In this document: piece by piece, positions 55,899-64,000 of the stretch
Numbering within the stretch: the stretch's first letter is position 1
Layout: the number at the start of each line of letters is the position of its first letter
From: Sorghum bicolor
Taxonomy: Eukaryota; Streptophyta; Magnoliopsida; Poales; Poaceae
NCBI RefSeq assembly: GCF_000003195.3
Contig: NC_012870.2
Span: forward strand, 7,556,501-7,620,500
Length of the DNA stretch: 64,000 bases
Direction of reading: 5' to 3'
Translations under genes and position numbers: made by a program
Notes under the pieces: model-generated
The model's input: the letters and a program-made list of their open reading frames with translations, nothing else
Told to the model about the DNA's origin: nothing
Database searches by the model: none

Positions 55899-56661
55899 GG
55901 GGACTTTAACTTAAATGTTGCACTTGCTCGCCCGAGGACAAAAAAAATGGCACCATAAATACTGAGTCTTTGCTTCTGTGCGACCTCTTAACCAAACTAT
56001 CGATCAACTTTTGTCTCTATTTAAAACTTATTTTAAATTGGTTGTAAGCAATATTTGAGGAAAATAGATTAAAACCGGCTTCCAAAAGTAAGCTTAAGTT
56101 ATGCTTCAAATTTACTTTAAAGAAACTTTTTCTCTACGTAAATGCTATTTTAGATCATTTTGGTTTTCATGATGGCTTCTCTTTTAAAAAAATATATACA
56201 ACACATAGTTGGAATAGTTTGCAAACTAAAGATTAGAGGTTTTACAAATATTTTAAACACATTGAAAAGATAGTTGTTTTGAACCAACATTCCGAAATTG
56301 TTTGAGAAACAAGGTTTGATAATTGTGAAAACCCTTTAAAACTAACAATTAAAAAAAGCGTCACAATAAAAGTTGGAGAGAGAGAGAGAGAGAGGGAGGG
56401 AGAACCATTCAAAATTATGGGTTTGGCATTTCTAGAAACATGTACCCCTTTGTTCAAAGTTATAAGATGTTTTGTCTTTTTTTAGATGTTGTTCTCACAA
56501 TGTTCTAGACACAATGTACCTAGCTTGACATATTATTAAAAACTATGTATCTATAAAAGCTAAAAGATCTGATGATTCAGATCGAGGGACTATCTGCATA
56601 TCTATATATTTTTTAACAAAAAGCAAAAATAAGTGTCGGCGACAATCCGTTAGCTCAAATT
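55899..56661. other. AT-rich intergenic DNA, no gene seen
   Basis: Contains a (GA) run at about 56373-56392. At about 56445-56590 there is a degraded Stowaway-like segment (ttcaaagttataagatgttt, ...aaaagctaaaagatctgatg...gaggga). No coding signal. Confidence 0.5.
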
Positions 56662-57086
56662 GAGAAAAAGTCTATTTTTTTCTCCCCTAACTTTCATGAT
56701 AGTCCATTTTTCCTCCCTCAACTCGAAAACCAGGCAAACAATCTCCCTTAACATTTCAAACCGTGCATTTTACCTCCCTGAAGTGGTTTTCAAAGCGTTT
56801 TCCTATAGTGAATGGCTGTTTTGCTATAGTGATGGTGGTTTTGTCTTTTTATTTTTTATTTATTTCGGGTAAATCTTTGAAAGAATATAGTAAATCATAG
56901 AAAAATTATAAAATAGAAAATATAACTTTGTTGGACTCTACATGAGTAGATCTATACAGTGAACATATAATATGACATAAAATATATGATTTTGAAAAGT
57001 TAAGAAAGGTGATTTCCCCTCAACTAGTTGAGGGGGGGAAGGGAACTTTCGTGAAAGTTGAGGAAAAAAAAGTAGACTTTTTCCAA
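56662..57086. mobile_element. MITE-like element with 'ggaaaaagtctactttttt' ends
   Basis: The left end 'gagaaaaagtctattttttt' then ctcccctaactttca is inverted at the right as 'tgaaagttgagg' then 'aaaaaaaagtagactttttc'. Inside are 'ctccctcaactcgaaaacc' and 'cctcaactagttgagggg'. The repeated 'cctc(a)act' motifs are typical of a grass MITE family. No open frame. Confidence 0.7.
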
Positions 57087-58625
57087 AGTCTAATTGGATT
57101 CAAGCCTAAAATCTGTGCCCGAGCACATTCAGTGGGCTGGTTATTTTGGGCCGGGCCTCTTTTCTACGTAGGCTGCCTTTAACTTTTTAGGGTAAAAATA
57201 AATAGAATTAATGTTTGGGATAAGGCTCAAGTCAGGAAATTTTTTTCGTGCAGTGTCTGAGCCCTATCCAATAAGATGAATGGACCCATGTTTGCTCGGT
57301 CTAAGCAAGAGCAGGTGGCATTAGGCTATCGTCTGTCGTTTCTCAAAAAAAAAGTTGTTGTTTACCGTGTTGCCACGGTGAGCAATCACCAACAATAGGG
57401 TTTTTCCACAACCGCCTAGCCCGCCATTCACTATCCTGCGGCAATTCTTTCTCCGAGATCCGTGCAAGTCAACCACGTTTTTTATCCACCTAGTGCTGCT
57501 GCGGAATGGTGATGGCGGTTGTGCACGTGTCGCACTCAACACAAGATGGAAAATGCGATGGACAGCTGCTGATAAAGTATGGCCGGCCGTTGGGTTGTGG
57601 TTATATATTTTCGGAGCAATCACGTCCGTAAAACATTGCACCACAGTCAGGCAGTCGGGCAGCTCATCCGCCCAAGTACATGTTGATCAATGAAGTCACA
57701 CCCACAGCGCCATCGGTCCCTATTTCTCTAGCGAGCATGTTTCACCCCTTGAATCTATTAACTATTTAGCAGTCTTTTATAGAAAAATCAGCGAATAATA
57801 TTTTTAGCTATGACTTATCAGCCGAACGAACAAGCTAGTCCCAGAAAATGGTAAGCTAAAGCCAAAAATCGGACATAGCCAAACATGGGTAATGGCAAAA
57901 AATTAACAAGAACAATATGGTTTCGGTTATAACATTTAGCCAGAAAGTACAGTTTGGGTGAGAGCAACACCAAAAATTTTCATAACTTTGACTATGACTT
58001 GTAGGGTCTACATACCATTACTTTTATGTCGAAATATAACCATGTGTGGTCCTGTTTTATAGAAATCTTAAGGGATATGATGTTGAAACGAAATTGAAAA
58101 TCCACATACGTATGTGTTGGAGGGGGGAGGGGGTTCGATTTTGTCAGATTCATCTTTCACGTATGTTGGTTGGAGTAGATTAGGATATTCTACTCCAATA
58201 TACGGAGTATGTAGATGAATCTGAATTTGTACTACATCCAAGTGCAAACCGAACAATCTTCTTTGGCGAAAGTGAGCTAATATCTCATTGGGCATGAGTA
58301 ACTTCGACTGTGGGTATATGGACGGCAGTGGGGTTGGTTGATGCTCAGCTGCGTAGCGCATGGTGAGGTCCTGGTTCGTATCTTGCGAACATGAATGACG
58401 ACACCTGTTGCGATCACATCCGCAATCTTGGGCTCGGGAGTGAAGGCATGAGAAGCGAGGCAGTTTGTTTATCTTATAAACTGTATTTTTTCTGTTAGTC
58501 AGTAGTGTTTTTTCTTATAATAAATCAGTGAATAGTATTTTCAGCCATAGCTTTTCAGACCAGCGAACAAGCCCGGGTGAAGAGAAATTTTGGTATTAGA
58601 TGTTGAACCTGATGTCTCTTTATAT
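57087..58625. other. Intergenic, scattered MITE pieces
   Basis: No gene. It holds two fragments of the 'ttatcagccgaacgaac' repeat family (about 57760-57835 and 58462-58572) and a small hairpin at about 58132-58250 (gtcagattcatc...gatgaatctgaat). Confidence 0.5.
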
Positions 58626-58803
58626 TAGGCCTTGTTTTTAATTCATGAAAAGAAAAGCTTTTAGGTACTGTAGTAATTAGGTTTAAAAAAATCATCTCAT
58701 AAAATACATATAAACTGTATAATTAATTATTTTTTAATTTATATTTAGTACTCTATATATGTGTCCAAACATTTGACGTTATAGCCCGAATTTTTTTTAA
58801 GAA
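58626..58803. mobile_element. Degenerate Tourist-like MITE
   Basis: It begins AGGCCTTGTTTTTAATTC and keeps 'ggtactgtagtaatta', 'aaatcatctcataaaa' and 'tatgtgtccaaacatttgac' landmarks. The right terminal repeat is lost. Confidence 0.65.
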
Positions 58804-59683
58804 ACTATATAGAGCCAGGCGTCGGCCGTCGACGTCGCCGGTTGCCACCTCAATCATGGCTGCGGCCCTCAACAACCGGACATTGCCTCCATACCGCAGC
58901 CCTCAACCGGACATCGCCGGCCTCGGTCATGGGACGGATTGGATTATAAGGTTAGGGGCATTTCGGTTTTTTCCCGTGGTCTGATTAAAGATGAGAGATT
59001 CTTGAAAATAGAAAAAGAGGGAAAATTAGGGAATCCCTTGGATAAAAAAAATGGTACGCTTAGGATCAGATTTCAAAGACATGTGAATTTAGTATTAAAC
59101 GTAGAGAGGTGCGTGTATTTAGGTCAAATATCGAAATTTCTCACGCAGACGATGTAGAGTGACTTCAACATTTGTCCCGGTCTGCTGAGTTTGCGAAGAT
59201 CCGCGAACTATATACCTGATGAAGCGGAGAGTACAGATACCAAGCCTTTGTGTTGAGCTTGCATTCACATGTGCCAGCAGTACAAAGGACGAGAAATGGA
59301 ATATATGCCAATGTTGCTTTGCCAAGTAAACGTTATATACCTGTACATGTACAAAAGCAGTGTCATGCTGGTCGAAGTCCAAAGTGCAAGCGACGGATCG
59401 AACTTTTAGGACTCCAACAGTCGCAATCAGTTCTTTTCATATGTAGAACCAGTTGTGAGTTGTGACATATGCGTACTAGTAGTGTACATGGATACGGTAC
59501 GTTGTGCCAAAGCAAAAGCAGAGCTGGAAAAAAAAAAGGCAAAACAGCAGAGCTTGCAGTAGCCCCCTTTTCTCCCGATAAAGTAGAGGGCCTGTAGCTA
59601 GAGACGCACCCTGCTCGGCCTGCATCTGTGTGTTGCACGCGAAGCAGCCAAGGTCAGGCAAGAGAGAAGCTACCTAGCTACCA
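58804..59683. other. Upstream region of the first ankyrin gene
   Basis: No gene. The last ~150 bases before 59684 probably contain the leader; 'cgataaagtagag' at about 59577 is a weak TATA-like candidate. Confidence 0.4.
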
Positions 59684-61472
59684 ATGGAGACGGAAGCGAA
59701 ACGCGGCATGGATCCCGCCCTGTACAAGGCGGCGACGCAAGGGTGCGTGCGGAGCCTGAGGAAGCTGGTGGTGAAAGACGTCAAGATCCTCAACTCCAAG
59801 ACGCCGCAGGACAACACGGCGCTGCACCTGGCCGCCTTGCACGGCCACCCCAAGTTCGCCCGCCAGGTCCTCGCCGTGAGCGAGGAGCTGATGGTCGCCA
59901 GGAACGCCGACGGCGACACCGCGCTCCACCTAGCCGCCAAGACGGGCAGGCAGAAGGTGGCGGAGGTGCTCGTCGACATCGCGCGGGCGTGGCCGGACGA
60001 GCCCAACTCGGAGGACACGCTGCTCAAGAGCCCCCTGATAATGACCAACCATGAGGGCAACAACCCGCTGCACGAGGCGGTGCGGCACCGCAAGACCGCC
60101 GTCGCGCTGGCGCTGCTGGACGCCGACCACAGCCGCGCCTACGACCCCAACGAGAAGATGGAGTCCCCGCTGCACATGGCCGCCCGCGAGGGCCTCGTCC
60201 ATGTCGTCCGCAAGGTGTTCGATTTCGCCTGGGTCGAGCCGCAGTACGTGTCATCTGCCGCCGTCAGCGGCACGGCTCTGCACCAGGCCGTGCTCGGCGG
60301 ACACACCAGTACGTAAACTATGCATAATTGACTTGTGATCGGTGAGTTTCCAAGCACATGAATGGAAAAAAATAAATAAACGTGCGATTGCCTTTGTAGA
60401 GGTTGTGGAGATCATGCTAGAGAAGCACGAACAGCTGGTGGACATGACCGACTCCAACGGCAACAACGCGCTGCACTACGCGGCGCAGAAGAACAACTCG
60501 CACGTGGTGGAGCTGCTGCTCCACAAGAAGACGCAGCTGGCCTACAGCCGCAACAAGGATTGGCAATCCCCGCTGCACGTCGCCGCGCAGTACGGCTCGA
60601 CGGCGGTCATCAAGGCGCTGCTCCACCACTGCTCCGATGTGTCCGAGATGGAGGACGGCAACGGCCGCAACGCCTTCCACGCCTCCGTCATCAGCGGCAA
60701 GGCGAACGCGCTCAGGTGCCTGCTCCGCCGCGTCCGTCCCGCGGAGCTGCTCAACCGCGCCGACAAAAACGGCGACACGCCTCTGCACCTCGCCGCCAAG
60801 ATGAGCCACGTGCACTCCGCGCTGATGCTGCTCAGAGACCGCCGCGTCGACCCCTGCATCCGCGACCGCGACGACCAGACGGCGCGCAGCCTCGTGGAGA
60901 AGAAGCTGCACACCGGCGAGACGGATGCCCACGAGATGTACCTCTGGAAGCAGCTCAAGCGCCAGGAGTCCGCTAGGTGCCGCAAGCAGCAGCTGCCGCC
61001 CGTCACCTTCTCCGGCGACAGCAGGACCTCCAGCCACAAGTACTTCGAGCGCAGCGTCGAGACCTACATCCTCGTGGCCACCCTCATCGCCACCGTCACC
61101 TTCGCCGCCACCTTCACCATGCCCGGCGGCTATTACCAGGACAGCGGCATCGCCATCCACGGCCATGACACCGCCTTCAAGATCTTCGTCATCTCCAACA
61201 CCGTCGCCATGTGCAGCGCCATTGTTGTTGTCTACTGCTTCATCTGGGCATGGAAAGATCCCCTCAAGTTCAAGATTGACCAGCTCGTGTGGGGACACAG
61301 GCTCACTATGATCGCTGGTCTCGGCATGCTCGTCTCGCTCATGGCATCAGTCTACATCACCGTACCACACAAATCACGGTGGCCCGCCTACGTCGTCATC
61401 GCCATCGGCATGAGCACCCCGGCCGTCGTCGTCCTCATGCTCGGCCGGGATGTGATTTTCGTCCCGCTGTAG
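59684..61472 (+). CDS. ACD6-like ankyrin-repeat/PGG membrane protein (copy 1)
   Basis: Two exons join in phase: 59684-60308 and 60400-61472, giving 565 aa. Eight or more ankyrin repeats cover about residues 10-375, for example NTALHLAALHGHPKFARQVL, DTALHLAAKTGRQKVAEVLV, NNALHYAAQKNNSHVVELLL and DTPLHLAAKMSHVHSALMLL. A linker follows, then a PGG domain (about 430-545) with four hydrophobic helices: SVETYILVATLIATVTFAAT, FTMPGGY, FVISNTVAMCSAIVVVYCFI, LTMIAGLGMLVSLMASVYIT and the last near VVIAIGMSTPAVVVLML. This is the architecture of ACCELERATED CELL DEATH 6, a plasma-membrane/ER protein in salicylic-acid defence signalling; the family is large in grasses and mostly uncharacterised. The start ATG is followed by a phrase shared with copy 2 (PALYKAATQG). 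It appears intact. Confidence 0.93.
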
Positions 61473-61929
61473 CTACTACTAGTCATCAGTCGTCAACTTG
61501 TCCCATCTGCAGGTGCTAATAATTTGTGTTGTAGAATAAACTTTCTTGATCCGGTAAATGCCCATCGGACCATTTTCAAAAGTAGAATTAGAATAACCTA
61601 ATACCCTACTGAAGCTTCAGACAGGTTTGAGACTTTCTTTTGAACAATATATAGCTGCCAGAAATCTTTCAGTGATCTTCAGCTTGTACTCTTACACAAC
61701 AAACATCCTAACAGAGAGCACATCAGCCCACTTTATGGGCCGTTTGGCAGGGCTCTGAAAGTGATTCTGAGAATCATTCCTCTCAGCCAAACAGTTAAAT
61801 TTCGCACTCGATTCAAGTGGGAGTGGGTAAGAATCACTTCTCTATTTCCACTGGGAGGTAGGAGCTTGCTCTTTCAAAACTCATAAGAATCACTCTAAAA
61901 TTGATTCTCACCTGCTCTCCCCTGTCCCC
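61473..61929. other. 3' flank of ankyrin copy 1 with MITE-like DNA
   Basis: An AATAAA (about 61535) may be the polyadenylation signal. From about 61738 to 61920 a 'gggccgtttggcagggctc' start and repeated 'gattctgagaatcattcctc' / 'aagaatcact' motifs resemble another grass MITE family. The ends are not resolved. Confidence 0.5.
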
Positions 61930-62070
61930 ACAATAATTATTACCTGTAAATTACGAGATAAATCTTTTAAGTCTAATTATTTCATGATTGGATAATGTTT
62001 ATTAAATAAAAACGAAAATATTACAGTGTCAAAATCCATAAACTTTTCGGATATAAACGAGGCCTTAGGA
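61930..62070. mobile_element. Truncated Tourist-like MITE
   Basis: The right half of the GGCCTTGTTTAG family: 'tacgagataaatcttttaag', 'catgattggataatgttta', 'attacagtgtcaaaatcc', ending 'gatataaacgaggcc' then TTA. Confidence 0.7.
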
Positions 62071-63428
62071 GGCCTGGAAGGCTCTTGACGATCAATAAGT
62101 GTCTCATATATGGAGCGAGCTGTCAATGAGATAGAGCAAAACACTGGTTATACATTTGTCGATGTAGAAGCTGTGATATTAATACATTCTTTTTTTCTAA
62201 AAAAAACCTAATGTTCAATGTTATTGGCATCGTTTTATTGCTTTTTCGATGATATCGGGATCGTCTCCAGAAAGAGGATATAGTGCTTATTGCTTACATT
62301 GCCCGCGGATCATTCACCAATTAGAGAGAGCAACGAGAACAGAGAGGAAGGAGAAGGTGCTTAGTAAGAAGCAGGGTTCAGTTAGGAGCCGGTTAAGAAT
62401 TTGCAAGACGAGGCAGATCCTGGCGTTATTATTATGGCGCGTGATCATCGGATGGAGAACAAATTGATCTGGGCTAAGGTTAGAGAAGATCGGAAGGTGC
62501 GCTGGACGGCTCCAGCATCGTTTACACTTGGCAGGCTTCCATGTTTGGTGTATGCCAGGTAATAGAAGTTCTATTATAGAACTGTCAACTGTAGGCCATC
62601 TTCAAAGCCCATAGTTGTAGGATGATGCCCGTTGTTTTTAGATAACAGAACAAAATTCCAACCTCTACCACACGGAGATGATAAATAGCTGACTGTCAAT
62701 ATATAAATCAAGGCCTCTACCATCCAAGGATGTCCGCCGTTGTCTTGTAAAGCCAATGAATGGTGTACTTAGTATTCTCTATTTTAAATTATAAGTCGTT
62801 CTGGGGAACCAGGGGAGTAATCACAAGTGTGGCAATGGTTTATCACTAGTATTGTTTTGCATTGTCTCTCAAGGTGCCTGCACAGCACTGCATATGCAAC
62901 CCCATAAAAAGCTACGGAGTACGAGACAATCTGCATTCTCTATCCCTGTTCTGGTGTCCTGTCTTCTTTGTGCAGGATTCGTTGAAGTTAGAGGCTAACA
63001 AAAGGATAATAAGTTTTTTGATGGCATCATCATGCTTTAGGAGGAGAGCTGGAATATATCCAGTACCTATACCAAACTTGGTCCATGTGGGCTAAGCAAG
63101 CTTTCAGATGCAGCAGCAGCAGGAGAGCTGGAATATACCAAGGTCGATTTTGCAAGTAACTACTTTTGATGCTACCAAAGCTGCAAACACAGCCTAGCTC
63201 GCTGGAAAGTTCCAAGTGCAAGCAAATATACATCTTATCATGTCATATATTATATAGGAACTGGCGTCCTAATCCTTAGGGTACCCTGTCATCAGTGCTG
63301 CAACATTCCTGTCCACCAACTGAAATACTTTTGCCCCCCTAGCCCCTATGTCGTTCTTGTACTGAAATTGATGTACTTGAGATCAGATTGACAGCGCGCA
63401 GAGCCTGTTCGATCAGCAGTTACAAGCC
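62071..63428. other. Intergenic between the two ankyrin genes
   Basis: No gene. 'catatattatatagg' at 63245-63257, about 175 bp upstream of the next ATG, is a plausible TATA box for copy 2. A LINE-like tail ('gatattaatacattc', T-run, A-run) occurs at about 62175-62207. Confidence 0.5.
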
Positions 63429-64000
63429 ATGGATAGCGAGAGACGCATGAATCCGGCGTTGTACAAGGCGGCGACGCAGGGGAAAATGTCGAGCCTGAAG
63501 CAGCTGGTGGATCCGGAGGACCCCAGTGTCCTCAGCGCCACGACGCCCCAGCTGAACACGGCGCTCCACCTCGCCGCGCTGCACGGCCACGCCGAGTTCG
63601 CCGGCGAGGTCCTGGACATGAACGAGGAGCTGCTCGTCGCCCAGAACAACGACGGCGACACCCCGCTGCACCTGGCGGCCAAGGCGGGCAAGCTGGAGGT
63701 GGCCAGGCTGCTCGTCAACCGCGCCCTGGCGTGGCCGCAGGACAAGAAGAGCCCTCTGATCATGACCAACAAGGCCGGCGACACCGCGCTGCACGAGGCG
63801 GTGAAGTACCGCAGGGGCGCCGTGGCGGTGGTTCTGCTGGACGCCGACCCCAACCGCGGCCACGACCTCAACGAGCGGATGGAGTCCCCACTGGACATGG
63901 CCGCCCGCGAGGGCCTCGTCCAAGTCGTCCAGAAGATCGTCAACTCCCCCTGGGTCGGCCAGGAGTTCTTGCCCGGCATCTCCCTCAGCGGCACGGCTCT
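63429..64000 (+). CDS. ACD6-like ankyrin-repeat protein (copy 2), cut by the window edge
   Basis: ATG at 63429 (MDSERRMNPALYKAATQGKM); the frame is open to the end of the window (190 codons seen). Ankyrin repeats include NTALHLAALHGHAEFAGEVL, DTPLHLAAKAGKLEVARLLV, DTALHEAVKYRRGAVAVVLL and SPLDMAAREGLVQVVQKIV. It follows copy 1 exon 1 along its length (for instance KSPLIMTN, then ALLDADHSR in copy 1 versus VLLDADPNR here, and MESPL), so this is a tandem duplicate in the same orientation. In copy 1 the first intron begins about 30 bases beyond the point where this window ends. The second exon with the PGG domain should lie just outside. Confidence 0.92.
   Translation, partial: MDSERRMNPALYKAATQGKMSSLKQLVDPEDPSVLSATTPQLNTALHLAALHGHAEFAGEVLDMNEELLVAQNNDGDTPLHLAAKAGKLEVARLLVNRALAWPQDKKSPLIMTNKAGDTALHEAVKYRRGAVAVVLLDADPNRGHDLNERMESPLDMAAREGLVQVVQKIVNSPWVGQEFLPGISLSGTA

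Noticed and set aside
1..64000. Search for CRISPR arrays, tRNA and rRNA genes
   Set aside because: No regular short repeats with unique spacers, no B-box-like GGTTCGAATCC with a matching cloverleaf, and no rRNA-like conserved blocks were seen by eye. A weak tRNA could still be missed without a dedicated search.

Overview
This window is nuclear DNA from a grass, most likely an andropogonoid such as Sorghum (inference). The support is GC-rich, GC3-biased exons with canonical GT-AG introns, AT-rich intergenic DNA, and dense small MITEs. One Tourist-like family, with ends GGCCTTGTTTAG / CTAAACAAGGCC, occurs about 16 times, often with a visible 3-bp target-site duplication. There are no prokaryotic features, no CRISPR array and no recognisable tRNA or rRNA gene.

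Twelve protein-coding genes are supported, and I could rebuild their exons by splice phase and family similarity. From left to right they are: a CBSX3-like mitochondrial CBS-pair protein (+, 4860-7060, with a 2.2-kb 5'UTR intron); a small plastid-like Cys-rich protein (-, 9062-9775); a GEM/FIP1-like GRAM-domain protein (+, 14757-15901); a protein carrying only the C-terminal domain of ATP synthase delta/OSCP (-, 16496-17149); a KNOLLE/SYP111-like cytokinesis syntaxin (-, 19759-20703); an RsmD-like rRNA methyltransferase (+, 21256-25316); a KORRIGAN-type membrane GH9 endoglucanase (+, 30055-32942); an intronless PPR protein (-, 34474-35754); a land-plant sn-2 glycerol-3-phosphate acyltransferase (+, 42382-44023); an NPF/PTR transporter (+, 49351-51778, whose short first exon I located); and two tandem ACD6-like ankyrin/PGG membrane proteins (+, 59684-61472, and 63429 to the window edge).

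The genes form no operon or single pathway. Several have cell-wall or cell-surface roles (KNOLLE-like in cell-plate fusion, KORRIGAN-like in cellulose synthesis, GPAT in cutin/suberin precursors), but this looks like ordinary gene order. KNOLLE-like and RsmD-like are divergent and share a 552-bp spacer with four AACGG (MSA-type) motifs. GEM-like and delta-like converge, as do KORRIGAN-like and PPR.

The intergenic DNA holds most of the unusual structure: a perfect 283-bp inverted repeat (53974-54256 / 55543-55825) around a transposon-like segment; three very short retro-insertions, each flanked by a perfect 15-19-bp direct repeat; a nested cluster of four MITEs (12036-13084); a roughly 430-bp fold-back element (36690-37125); a triplicated ~0.2-kb tandem repeat (7568-8188); a LINE 3' fragment (40740-41716); and a (CT)28 microsatellite. 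I found no convincing new multi-gene system. The inverted repeat is the best candidate for something undescribed.
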